Shown here in pieces: positions 54,246 through 63,268 of a DNA stretch of 64,000 nucleotides. Position 1 is the stretch's first letter, and every line of letters begins with the position of its first letter. Source of the DNA: Candidatus Uabimicrobium amorphum (GTDB taxonomy: Bacteria; Planctomycetota; Uabimicrobiia; Uabimicrobiales; Uabimicrobiaceae); assembly GCF_009002475.1 (NCBI RefSeq), contig NZ_AP019860.1:7578501-7642500 (forward strand), in the 5' to 3' direction. Both the position numbers and the translations under genes were made by a program. The notes under the pieces are model-generated. The model was not told where the DNA came from, searched no databases, and saw only the letters and a list, made by a program, of their open reading frames with translations.

Positions 54246-55571
54246 CTAATGATGTTCCGCAGAAATGATTTCTTTGACCTCGGTAATCGCTACGATTGGC
54301 AATGTTTTGGTGAATATCAAGAATAGCAAGAAGAACCAGCCAAAACTTCCAATAGTAATACCGAATTCAACCCAACTTGGAGTATACATTCCCCACGAAT
54401 AAGGTGAAAAATCGCGAGATAGAGAGATTACAATGATGTTGAAACGTTCGAACCACATTCCAATGTTTACAAAAATGGAGATAATGAATAGCGCGACTAG
54501 ATTACGGCGAACTTTCTTGAAAAATACCACGAATGGAATCATGGAGTTACAAATCAGCATGATCCAGTATGGAATCCAATAATCACCAACTAGGCGATAT
54601 TTAAAGGCGTACGCTTCAAACATGTTTCCGCTGTAAAATGCGATACAAAACTCGACAATGTAAGCGTAGGTTACAATGATAGAAGTAACCAACATCAGTT
54701 TTGCAAGGCTTTCAAAATGGTCTATTGTAATGACTCTTTCTAGACGAAAGATTTTACGCATAGGCACTACAAGGGTAATTACCATCGCACATCCGGAGAA
54801 AATCGCCCCAGCAACAAAGTACGGTGGAAATATTGTGGTGTGCCACCCAGGAACAATACCCATTGCAAAGTCCCAAGATACAACAGAGTGTACAGAAATT
54901 ACCAGCGGGGTCGCAAAGGCTGCAAGGAACATATATAATTGATTATAGTGTTTCCATTGCTTTTGTGTCCCTTTCCATCCTATGGATAGAACACCATACG
55001 CCCATTTGCGTATACCTGTTGCTTTTCTTCGAACAATTGCTAAGTCTGGTAACATACCAACATAGAAGAAAATAGCGCTAATGGTAAAGTATGTACTAAC
55101 GGCGAATACATCCCAGATCAGCGGTGACCGAAAGTTCGGCCACAACTGCCTCTGGTTTGGATAAGGCATTAACCAGTAAAATAGCCAGACGCGCCCTAAG
55201 TGAATCAAAGGGAAAAGACCTGCGGTCATTACCGCAAATACGGTCATCGCTTCTGCTGAACGGTTAAAACTACATCGCCAATTCGCTCTAAACAGGAATA
55301 GTACTGCCGAGATTAGCGTACCAGAGTGCGCAATACCTACCCAAAATACGAAGTCTGTAATGTAGACTCCCCATCCTACAGGGTTGTTTAGACCGGAGAC
55401 TCCAAGACCTGTGTAAACTTGGTATGCCCAACAGCATATTATGCCAAAGAAAAAGCAAGTTGCGGACACGGCAAGTGCAACCCAGTACCAGATGGTCGGC
55501 TTTTCCATCGCATATAGGATGGTATCATCAAGTTCATCTTTGGTGAGTTTAGCCGTGTTTTCCTGTGTCAT
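54246..55571 (-). CDS. actC: Alternative complex III quinol-oxidising subunit ActC (NrfD-like)
   Basis: 441 residues from ATG 55571, which has AAGGG upstream and overlaps the actB end by 23 bases; a longer frame to 55604 is less likely. About ten membrane segments are visible. The NrfD/PsrC family features include FVWVGIAHSGTLISAVLFL, RVWLFYWLMPYPNQRQLWPN and SVVSWDFAMGIVPGWHTTIF, which form the quinol site. In the complex it receives electrons from quinol and passes them to the iron-sulfur clusters of ActB. Confidence 0.93.
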   Translation of the reverse strand: MTQENTAKLTKDELDDTILYAMEKPTIWYWVALAVSATCFFFGIICCWAYQVYTGLGVSGLNNPVGWGVYITDFVFWVGIAHSGTLISAVLFLFRANWRCSFNRSAEAMTVFAVMTAGLFPLIHLGRVWLFYWLMPYPNQRQLWPNFRSPLIWDVFAVSTYFTISAIFFYVGMLPDLAIVRRKATGIRKWAYGVLSIGWKGTQKQWKHYNQLYMFLAAFATPLVISVHSVVSWDFAMGIVPGWHTTIFPPYFVAGAIFSGCAMVITLVVPMRKIFRLERVITIDHFESLAKLMLVTSIIVTYAYIVEFCIAFYSGNMFEAYAFKYRLVGDYWIPYWIMLICNSMIPFVVFFKKVRRNLVALFIISIFVNIGMWFERFNIIVISLSRDFSPYSWGMYTPSWVEFGITIGSFGWFFLLFLIFTKTLPIVAITEVKEIISAEHH

Positions 55572-58545
55572 TTTTGCTTCCCTTCTTTCCAAGATAGTAT
55601 ACACTAGGGCCTATACCTGTGATTTCGAAAATGCGGTGTGCATTATCTTTTTGAGCCATTTTGTATACTTTTGAATTTTTATCTAATATGTTTCCGAAAG
55701 TCAGAGCACCTGTAGCACAAGTTTGTACGCAAGCAGGGGAGACTGGTACTTGACCTTCACCTTCACCGACCAACGTCTTTTTATCTTTCGCTATATCCTT
55801 TGCGCTGCGAATACGTTGGACGCAAAAAGTGCACTTCTCCATAATCCCTTTTGTACGAACGAAGACATCTGGGTTGTGTACAGTGTGTAAAGGAAGGTGT
55901 CTTCCTTTGTAACCATTGTCAAACCAGTTGAAACGACGAACTTTGTAAGGACAGTTGTTTGCACAATATCTTGTTCCTACACAACGGTTGTAGATTTGCG
56001 CATTGAGTCCATCTGGATTATGATAGGCGGCAAATACAGGACATACAGACTCACAAGGGGCACTTTCGCATTGCTGACACATCATTGGTACAACTTGGAT
56101 GGTTTCTTCCTTGGTTTCTTCATCTTCGTATACATATGGTTCGAAGCGCAACCAAGACATCTCACGTCCCTTGAGGTGTTCCTCTGGTCCTGTAATGGCA
56201 ACGTTGTTTTCAATGTAACAAGAAGCAACACAAGCAACACAACCATTACACGTATCTAAATCTACGGCCATTGCCCAACGATATGGTGAACGTTCTCCGG
56301 TTGTTATCTCGTATTCATCGTGGTTGTCACGATATAGAGATTTACGTGCTTCATGTTCGTATTCGTCTTTACTGTGGTCATGGTTTTCATGAGTAACAGT
56401 GTCATCTTTGTGGTGCTCATCTTTGTGCTCATCTTTGTGTTCATCTTTATGAGCGCCATGGCCATGAGGATCATATCCATATGGTATGACACCACGGCGG
56501 TTGATTCCGTTTTGTCGGTCATATATAGATCCGTCATCACGTGATTCCATTGACCCACTCAAAATCGGAATAGGTATTTGTTTACCCGTCTTCACAATAG
56601 AGGACTCGTAAACGCTTGCAATCGCTTCACCACTGCGTTCGTCTACTTTCAACTGTCCAAGTAAATGCGGTTCTTGTATCGTAAGAATTCCGTCCGCCAT
56701 TACTGGTTGAATTTTTGCAGGACGTTTTACAGAGAAATCCCCAGATTTCACTTCTACTTCGTCACAGTCTTTTATGTTGAGGGCTTCTGCAGTTTTTTGC
56801 GCTACAGATACCCATTCGCCATAGGTAATTGTGGTGAGTGTGTCTGGTATCTCTTGTAACAAAGTAATATCTTTACTACGGCCGTCAAAGAAACGAATAG
56901 ACGGAATAACGAATAAGGTGTTTCCATCTTTTATTCCAGGTGCAAGTGTCGCATTTTTCACAAATTCACCACTCGCTGCGGCATCAAGAGACAGTTTTAC
57001 TTCCTCAACTTTTGTCTCATAAAAACCTTTTGCGAGAAATTCATTCTGGACAAAAGGCTTGCCTGGATTGAGCGTTGCCCATTTATCGTAAAGATAATCT
57101 TCATAAAGACCTGGCAATTCTGTCTCACTATCGAGAATGTTTACCAATTCAAGAAGAACATCACCTTCTTGTTTGGTGTTATTTGCCTTTGCAACAGGTT
57201 GTATTAAATTTAGAAGTCCTCTACGTGGCTGTGCATCGTCCAATGACTCTGTAAAGTGTGACATTGGTAATACGACATCACATTCACTTAAAGTGTCATC
57301 CAACTTCATACCCATACCAATTTTAAACTTCGCGTTATTGAATTGGGCCTTAAAGTCAGCACTGTGAAGATTTGGATTACAACGAGTCACAAATAGCACA
57401 TCTATTTTTTTATCTTTTAGTAGCGAGGTTGTATTTGCTAAATCAAGACGAGTTCCTACATTGGCATAGTTTTGGCTATGTGTGAAGTTAACTGTTTCAC
57501 CACCAAGTCCCCATTGTAAAAGCGCTGTAAGTACAGCAACTTCCAAACCTGTCTCATGTGTAATCGATGTACCACCACTTACCACAAGAGGTTTCTTCGC
57601 TGATTTTAGAGCTTCTAGTATCGGATTTAGTTGCTCTATTTGTAGACCAGACTTTAAAGCCTCTTCATCTGTTGCTGTAATTTTTTTCACAACATCTTCA
57701 GCAAGTTGGTTCTTGAATGTCTTTGCAAGCTTACCAATAAGCCATCTCAGTAGGTACACCTCACCTTGTGGTTTTATGGTGTAGCGTCTTGAAGCCTTAA
57801 GGCCTGAAGAACTGAGGTGCGGTTCTACATGTAGCCATTGCCAGTCGCCTCGTGCTTTGGCTTTACCAAATTGCACTGCGTGTGAAACAGGACTGACGAA
57901 CGTATCTAGCATTTCTGCGCCAATGGTAAACATCATGTCGCTGTTTTCAACGTCGTAAGCAGGTACATCCGCTTGCCCAAAGACAATTTTATTCGCCATG
58001 CGCAAGTTAGCGTGAGCATACGGCTCAAATTCTGGCAATTTTGTGACCTTCAGACTTTTGCAAAAAGAGTCTATTAGTTCTGACAACGAACCAGTGGTTC
58101 TACCAGACAAATAGTATTTCTGCTCAGCACCTTTGATTACTTTGGTGATTGCCGCGTATGCTTTTCCCCAACTCACGTCTTCAAAGTTACCGTCTGCATT
58201 TTTCATTTTTGGAGACTGTAAACGTTGTGGATCATACAGACGGGACAGAGATGCCTGTCCTCTAGCGCACAATCCTCCGTGGTTTACAGGATGCTCGGTG
58301 TTGCCTTCTAATTTGACGGCTTTGCCTTCGCGAACGCGTACTTCAACACCGCAACTTCCCGAACATTCCATACAAGTACTTGCGTAGTAAGCTTCGCCGT
58401 TTGCTGCTTCTTCCTCTTTGGCTGTCAAATAGGAGTATCTTCTACGAGACTTGGTACCCATCCAGTGATATGTCTCAATACAAGAAGTGCTCATTGTCGC
58501 TGCACCAGCAACGCCTAGAAGCTTTAAAAAATCCCTACGTTTCAT
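55549..58545 (-). CDS. actB: Alternative complex III Fe-S/molybdopterin-like subunit ActB
   Basis: 998 residues with GGAGGAG before the ATG. A Tat signal (MKRRDFLKLLGVAGAA) leads to a possible lipobox Cys22. The B1 part resembles a molybdopterin oxidoreductase and keeps Cys58, Cys61, Cys65 and Cys93 in C-x2-C-x3-C-x27-C spacing. A His/Asp/Lys/Glu-rich linker follows (KDEHKDEHKDEHHKDD). The B2 part has ferredoxin-like motifs CNGCVACVASC, CQQCESAPCESVC, CVGTRYCANNCPY and CTFC ... CVQTC for four clusters. It passes electrons from ActC to ActA and related haems. The retained B1 cysteines are worth comparing with other ActB sequences. Gene order is ActA-B-C-D-F. Confidence 0.94.
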   Translation of the reverse strand: MKRRDFLKLLGVAGAATMSTSCIETYHWMGTKSRRRYSYLTAKEEEAANGEAYYASTCMECSGSCGVEVRVREGKAVKLEGNTEHPVNHGGLCARGQASLSRLYDPQRLQSPKMKNADGNFEDVSWGKAYAAITKVIKGAEQKYYLSGRTTGSLSELIDSFCKSLKVTKLPEFEPYAHANLRMANKIVFGQADVPAYDVENSDMMFTIGAEMLDTFVSPVSHAVQFGKAKARGDWQWLHVEPHLSSSGLKASRRYTIKPQGEVYLLRWLIGKLAKTFKNQLAEDVVKKITATDEEALKSGLQIEQLNPILEALKSAKKPLVVSGGTSITHETGLEVAVLTALLQWGLGGETVNFTHSQNYANVGTRLDLANTTSLLKDKKIDVLFVTRCNPNLHSADFKAQFNNAKFKIGMGMKLDDTLSECDVVLPMSHFTESLDDAQPRRGLLNLIQPVAKANNTKQEGDVLLELVNILDSETELPGLYEDYLYDKWATLNPGKPFVQNEFLAKGFYETKVEEVKLSLDAAASGEFVKNATLAPGIKDGNTLFVIPSIRFFDGRSKDITLLQEIPDTLTTITYGEWVSVAQKTAEALNIKDCDEVEVKSGDFSVKRPAKIQPVMADGILTIQEPHLLGQLKVDERSGEAIASVYESSIVKTGKQIPIPILSGSMESRDDGSIYDRQNGINRRGVIPYGYDPHGHGAHKDEHKDEHKDEHHKDDTVTHENHDHSKDEYEHEARKSLYRDNHDEYEITTGERSPYRWAMAVDLDTCNGCVACVASCYIENNVAITGPEEHLKGREMSWLRFEPYVYEDEETKEETIQVVPMMCQQCESAPCESVCPVFAAYHNPDGLNAQIYNRCVGTRYCANNCPYKVRRFNWFDNGYKGRHLPLHTVHNPDVFVRTKGIMEKCTFCVQRIRSAKDIAKDKKTLVGEGEGQVPVSPACVQTCATGALTFGNILDKNSKVYKMAQKDNAHRIFEITGIGPSVYYLGKKGSKNDTGKHG

Positions 58546-58589
58546 AACACTCCTCCGTGTGTACGTTATCTGTGTTTATTGAATATCAA

Positions 58590-59573
58590 TTATTTATGAC
58601 AAGTAACACAGTCTAAAGAAGCTCCTTTTTTCGTATGACACTGAACACACCAACCCATGCGCAATGAAGGCAATTTACGAGGAATTCCCATGTATTGCAC
58701 TTTACCATGACATTCGGTGCAGTCTAATCCTACTTTGGAGACCTTAATATGTTTACCTTCTTTGGTGATAGAGTACGGCTGATCTTTGTCAGGATCGTTA
58801 ATCCACCACTCACTGTCACTTTTTGCTACGACTTTTGATTCATCCGAAATCGGCATTTTGTTGTTTACGAACTCGGACTTAAGAGCGTCAGAAATCGTCA
58901 AGCTGTTTAAGTACTCAGTATGCTCAACTCCTTCTTCGTCTTGTGCAGGAGCGTTAAACAAAAAGTAACGAGATTTTTCATTTTTAATGTGTCTCTTGTG
59001 TGAAAAGTACACGTGATCAGGTACCCAATATACACGTTTCCACGGAATGGGCTTTTTCACTCCACGTACTTCTAAGACACCTTCGTTTTCGACAACTTCG
59101 TATTCTTTGTCTTCTTGTCCTGTGTCGGTAATCTTCCACTTGCTGTCTTTGGACTTTGTTTGCAACATTGCTGTTACTGGCAAAATGTGATTTTGCTGTG
59201 CAAAGATTTTTTCCAGCTTGGTCAATTTACCTTCCGCCAAGTCTTTTTTATGCTCTTCGGCATCTACTTCAAAAAGTTGTTTGCCGTAGTATGCATGTAT
59301 CTTTTGGATTTCAGGACTATCCGTCTTAATTGCGTTATGACATTCCATACATGTTTCGATAGGTGGAATACCCGCACGCGTTGTCGTTGCGGCTTTTGTG
59401 TGGCAATAATTACATTGCAAGCCAGCTTTCTTCACGTGTTTGTAGTGGCTAAAGGCTATCGGCTGCTCAAGAGATTCTGCGTGCTTCTCTACTCCATATC
59501 CATAAGCAATACCGAGTAATACGAAAAAGCCATGAAATCCCACGATCACGGAAGTTAATATTAACTTGGGCAT
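58590..59573 (-). CDS. actA: Alternative complex III pentahaem cytochrome c ActA
   Basis: 327 residues with an N-terminal membrane anchor (about 5-25). There are five CxxCH haem sites: CNYCH (54), CMECH (75), CTECH (285), CVQCH (309) and CVTCH (322). AGGAGA precedes the start. Between haem two and haem three there is much more sequence than I would expect, including two similar segments at 144-172 (SKWKITD ... EG ... V) and 254-281 (SEWWIND ... EG ... V). Otherwise WKRVYWVPDHVYFSHKRH and MGWCVQCHTKK are typical. It collects electrons from ActB. Confidence 0.93.
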   Translation of the reverse strand: MPKLILTSVIVGFHGFFVLLGIAYGYGVEKHAESLEQPIAFSHYKHVKKAGLQCNYCHTKAATTTRAGIPPIETCMECHNAIKTDSPEIQKIHAYYGKQLFEVDAEEHKKDLAEGKLTKLEKIFAQQNHILPVTAMLQTKSKDSKWKITDTGQEDKEYEVVENEGVLEVRGVKKPIPWKRVYWVPDHVYFSHKRHIKNEKSRYFLFNAPAQDEEGVEHTEYLNSLTISDALKSEFVNNKMPISDESKVVAKSDSEWWINDPDKDQPYSITKEGKHIKVSKVGLDCTECHGKVQYMGIPRKLPSLRMGWCVQCHTKKGASLDCVTCHK

Positions 59574-59582
59574 TTTCGTCTC

Positions 59583-61016
59583 CTATTCTTTCAACGTTTT
59601 CATGTAAGCAATCATCGACTCGATTTCTGCGGGAGTCAAGTTTTGAACTGGCATCACATTCTGATATCCTTTGACAACATCGTCGCCTGGATTCATGATG
59701 GAGTTGGTGATATACTCATCATCAGAAGTAACTTCGCGCTCTTCACCGTTGGTCATTACAATTTGTTTACGACCATAGATACCAAGAAAACTTGGTCCTG
59801 CTCCTGGAGAACCATCAATAGAGTGACAGGTCTTACAATTAACTTCGTAAATCTTCATCGCTATCGCTGCAGGATTATGCTCGACAGGTCTTGGCGCAAC
59901 TTCATCCAAATACGCAAGATGCTCGATCATCGAGTTGTTACGTGAGTGGAAATCACTACCAAGTGTCAGTGCCAAGCTACCAAATACTAGAGCTACCACC
60001 CATTTTTCGGCCATACGCCCAGGTGTTTGATAGACAAGATAACCTATCACAGCAGCAATTGTCAGTAGAATGACAATCATAACCGCCAATTGATTTAGAA
60101 GCATGAAGACAGACAAAGCTGCGAAACTCAGAACAACACCTGAGGTAACGCCTTTTTCTGGCTCTCCGCGATACTGTACCGCAGCCAAAACTGCCAAACA
60201 AATTACCAAGCCCCATGCAACATTTGCAATGTAGAGGTTACCGGTAACTGATGATACTGCCGCTTCTGGTAGGAAATATAGATCTACGATGCCAACAACT
60301 GGTTGTAGCACTGTACCAACAAGTACACAATATAGACCTACTTTAGTAGCGTAATTGTAATATTCTTTGTTTTGTTCTTGCTCTTCCTTGCTCGGCCATA
60401 GGCGGAAATGAAAAATAATCGCCGCACCAGCGAAAACAAAACATAGTAGTTTAAAGTGTATAAACTGAGTTAGGTTTACCGATGAAAAAGATTGTAGAAT
60501 TGGATATTCCACGATCGCCCAATTGTGTGGGTAGAGGATAAACGTTTTGTTACTCAGAAATACAAAATATGTTAGAAAAAGTAGACCCACGGCGGTCTTA
60601 CCCATGCCAAAGTGCATCAAGAAATTTTCATCTCTTTTGGAGAAAGAATTCTTGTAAACGTATACAAATGCAATTCCTACGATGGATAAACCTAATACTG
60701 CTAACCACTGATGAGACATCATCGTATTGGCACCATACATCAATTGTAGGTACATAACGATCAGTGTTGCCAGAGGAAGAACTCCCAAAAGAATTCCCAC
60801 ACCAAAGTTAACACTGGTCTTGTCTACGAGATCTTTGGAAAGACGCAAATATGTTTCGTTGTTTTGATCTTTACCCAAAGCGCCAAAGCCCAAAGAAAGA
60901 ACTAGGCTTCCCATCAATGAACAGATAAAAGGTAAATGAATGGCAAAAGTAAATATGATCAGATATTTAAATAATGTTAGGCCACCGAGTGAAGGGGGCA
61001 CAATAATTTCACCCAT
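59583..61016 (-). CDS. Multi-TM protein with C-terminal cytochrome c domain
   Basis: 477 residues from ATG 61016, which has AAAGGGAAG at good spacing; an ATG at 61031 overlaps that site. About nine to ten membrane segments occupy residues 15-353, with His-containing helices such as IFTFAIHLPF and TQFIHFKLLCF. A class I cytochrome c domain follows with CKTCH (394-398) and methionine-rich YQNVMPVQNLT. The domain closely resembles that of oxidase subunit II (CHSIDGS, DDEYITNSI against DEEYIINSI). It sits nine bases before actA. I infer that it carries electrons between ActA and the oxidase, replacing ActE. The membrane part is not assigned to a named family. Confidence 0.8.
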   Translation of the reverse strand: MGEIIVPPSLGGLTLFKYLIIFTFAIHLPFICSLMGSLVLSLGFGALGKDQNNETYLRLSKDLVDKTSVNFGVGILLGVLPLATLIVMYLQLMYGANTMMSHQWLAVLGLSIVGIAFVYVYKNSFSKRDENFLMHFGMGKTAVGLLFLTYFVFLSNKTFILYPHNWAIVEYPILQSFSSVNLTQFIHFKLLCFVFAGAAIIFHFRLWPSKEEQEQNKEYYNYATKVGLYCVLVGTVLQPVVGIVDLYFLPEAAVSSVTGNLYIANVAWGLVICLAVLAAVQYRGEPEKGVTSGVVLSFAALSVFMLLNQLAVMIVILLTIAAVIGYLVYQTPGRMAEKWVVALVFGSLALTLGSDFHSRNNSMIEHLAYLDEVAPRPVEHNPAAIAMKIYEVNCKTCHSIDGSPGAGPSFLGIYGRKQIVMTNGEEREVTSDDEYITNSIMNPGDDVVKGYQNVMPVQNLTPAEIESMIAYMKTLKE

Positions 61017-61162
61017 TATCTTCCCTTTCATGCAATCTATGTACTATTTTGGATAATGAGTACTTTGTTTTGTTAGTAATCATTTTTAACCATTTTTTTG
61101 AGTGCACAGAAAATTGTTGTGAGAGAAAACAGAGTTTTCTCTCGTTCAACATACCATCTCAA

Positions 61163-62098
61163 CTACTTGAGAGTTTTGAGATACTCAATAATTTTTGCAA
61201 TGTCTTCATCACTCAAAACGGTTTCATCGAAAGCGGTCATAATGACACCTTCGTAACCTTTTGCGTAATCCTTTTGTGGATAACGAATTGAGTTGATGAT
61301 GTACTCTTCATCGGCGACGATTGAACGTTCTTTGCCGTCGGTAACTACTTTACCTCTACGTTCCCATATCCCTTTTAAACTTGGGCCGATGAGTTTTGAG
61401 CCGTCGATAGAGTGACAAGTGGAGCACGCAGCAATTTCGTGAAATAGTTTTTCACCCATCTCTTCCGGAGGTGGTTCTTTGCGTACCCATTCTTCAAATG
61501 CGTCTGCGGAAACTACTTCGACATATGATCTCATATATGCATGTGAATCTCCACAATATTCTGCGCAGAAAACGTCGTACTTTTGGTCCACCTCAGTGGC
61601 GCGAAACCACATATAATAAGGAGTCCCAGGAACAGCATCCTGTTTCATACGGAACGCAGGAATATAAAAACTGTGTAAAACATCCAAGGATTCAATACGC
61701 AGTTTTACATTACGATCTACTGGTACAACAAGTGTACCACTTCTTTTGACTTTTTCTACGCCGTTGTCTGTGAATTTATATTCATAAGACCAAGACCATT
61801 TTTTTCCGATAACTTTGACTTCCATGGCGTCATCGGGAATGGTTTTCATATCAATCCATCCTTGATAACCATAGTAGAACATCATCATTACGATAATGGT
61901 CGGGCCAATTGTCCAGGCGGTTTCTAAGCCAACATGTCCTTCGATCTGGGTAGGAACCGGATTGTTCTTTTTGCTGTACTTTATTACGCAAAACAACATA
62001 AAACCAACGATAAGACCCAGTAGAATGACAGAGGTGTAGATAATGAAGTAAAACGCAAAATCTACTTTACTTGCATAACTAGAAGCTGCTAGAAACAT
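61163..62098 (-). CDS. ctaC: caa3-type cytochrome c oxidase subunit II
   Basis: 311 residues, with GAGGAAA before the ATG. Two membrane helices lie at the N-terminus. The CuA domain has His142, Cys178, Glu180, Cys182, His186 and Met189 (DVFCAEYCGDSHAYM), all ligands present. A cytochrome c domain with CSTCH (225-229) is fused at the C-terminus, which defines the caa3 type. Electrons from complex III enter here and go to haem a in subunit I. Gene order here is I-III-IV-II, while subunit II often comes first. Confidence 0.95.
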   Translation of the reverse strand: MFLAASSYASKVDFAFYFIIYTSVILLGLIVGFMLFCVIKYSKKNNPVPTQIEGHVGLETAWTIGPTIIVMMMFYYGYQGWIDMKTIPDDAMEVKVIGKKWSWSYEYKFTDNGVEKVKRSGTLVVPVDRNVKLRIESLDVLHSFYIPAFRMKQDAVPGTPYYMWFRATEVDQKYDVFCAEYCGDSHAYMRSYVEVVSADAFEEWVRKEPPPEEMGEKLFHEIAACSTCHSIDGSKLIGPSLKGIWERRGKVVTDGKERSIVADEEYIINSIRYPQKDYAKGYEGVIMTAFDETVLSDEDIAKIIEYLKTLK

Positions 62099-62128
62099 AG
62101 TATTTCCTCATCTAAAAAAAAGCTGACC

Positions 62129-62464
62129 TTAATGGTGGACTTCAGCTTGTACTTCGTGGTTCAAATAGCTAAATCGATAGTCATCGATAAATGTGAATAT
62201 CACAATCACCACCATAATCAGAAAAGTTACCAATATCATATAGTGGAATACTTTTGGTTCATAGCGAAGGTGCATGAAGTATAAACCGACAAGTGTCGTC
62301 TTAACGACTGCCACCAACATCGCTACAGCGGTTGTGTATTGACCTAAGTCGAACCCTGCAATTGCCACAGTTAAAGACGTAAGTATTAGAAGAGCTAACC
62401 ACACACTAATGTATGTCCCATAACCAATCATGGGGTGCTCTTCATGGTGTTCAGCATGATCCAT
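62129..62464 (-). CDS. ctaF: Cytochrome c oxidase subunit IV
   Basis: 111 residues with AAGGAG before the ATG. The N-terminus is His-rich (MDHAEHHEEHP). Three hydrophobic helices follow, including VGLYFMHLRYEPK, which is typical of the prokaryotic subunit IV family (CtaF/CyoD-like). It is a small accessory subunit of the oxidase. It lies 15 bases after subunit III and 30 bases before subunit II. Confidence 0.9.
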   Translation of the reverse strand: MDHAEHHEEHPMIGYGTYISVWLALLILTSLTVAIAGFDLGQYTTAVAMLVAVVKTTLVGLYFMHLRYEPKVFHYMILVTFLIMVVIVIFTFIDDYRFSYLNHEVQAEVHH

Positions 62465-62479
62465 GTTATTCTCCTTGAT

Positions 62480-63268
62480 TTAGCCGATTAGGTACATTAA
62501 TGGGAATAAGAAAATCCAAATAACATCTACAATGTGCCAATACAGACCACTATTTTCTAAGCTAACGTAGTCTTCATGTTTTATGCGTTTTGGCGTGGAA
62601 TAGTACCTCATTTTGAGATGTACTTGTTTTACCGATTCGTCAATCTCGCTACCCCATTTTTCATTACCATCTTTATCAAGAATAGCAACACGGCAGCCGT
62701 TGAGTGCGTCTTTACCAAAAACATCCCAACGATGAGTTTCATTTGGTCTTTGATAAATTACGTAAAACATTACGGTTAAAATAGTAGCACCGATAATTAC
62801 GTGTAAAGCGTGTAGCCCTGTCATGCTGTAATAAAGGCCGAAGTATATCCGTTGTCCTTTGGAATAGTTTGCCATAATGAATTCAGAACCAGGATATAAT
62901 CCGTGAGAAATCTTCCCACTCCATTCAATATACTTGATGACCATGAACACAAGTGCGCATAGTATGGTTATACCAAGATATGTAAGAGCAAGAGTCTTTT
63001 TTGCCCGATGTATACAAGCAATAGCAAGAGCCATTGTCAAACTACTTGTGAGGAGTACAGCGGTATTTAGTGCCCCCAAAACAACATTCAATTCTTTTGC
63101 TGCTTCTGCAAAGTCATGAGAATGCGCGGTGCGGTATACGGCATATATGAGGAAAAGTCCACCAAAGAGAAGAACTTCAGTAAACAAAAATAACCACATG
63201 CCTATTTTTGCACCATTGTAATCCTTATGAATATGAGCAGGAGCTGCAACATTAGCGGTATGACTCAT
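62480..63268 (-). CDS. ctaE: Cytochrome c oxidase subunit III
   Basis: 262 residues with seven predicted membrane helices. The start overlaps the subunit I stop (TAATG) and AAGGT lies upstream. Typical features are KIGMWLFLFTEVLLFGG at the N-terminus, YFGLYYSMTGLHALHVIIG in the middle and GLYWHIVDVIWIFLFPLMYL at the end. There is an extra hydrophilic insert before the last helix (about residues 180-230), larger than in the compact bacterial forms. It has no cofactor and stabilises subunit I. Confidence 0.93.
   Translation of the reverse strand: MSHTANVAAPAHIHKDYNGAKIGMWLFLFTEVLLFGGLFLIYAVYRTAHSHDFAEAAKELNVVLGALNTAVLLTSSLTMALAIACIHRAKKTLALTYLGITILCALVFMVIKYIEWSGKISHGLYPGSEFIMANYSKGQRIYFGLYYSMTGLHALHVIIGATILTVMFYVIYQRPNETHRWDVFGKDALNGCRVAILDKDGNEKWGSEIDESVKQVHLKMRYYSTPKRIKHEDYVSLENSGLYWHIVDVIWIFLFPLMYLIG

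Noticed and set aside
56304..56558. Met/Thr-rich frame opposite actB
   Set aside because: It is an out-of-frame reading of the codons for the His/Asp/Lys-rich linker of ActB.
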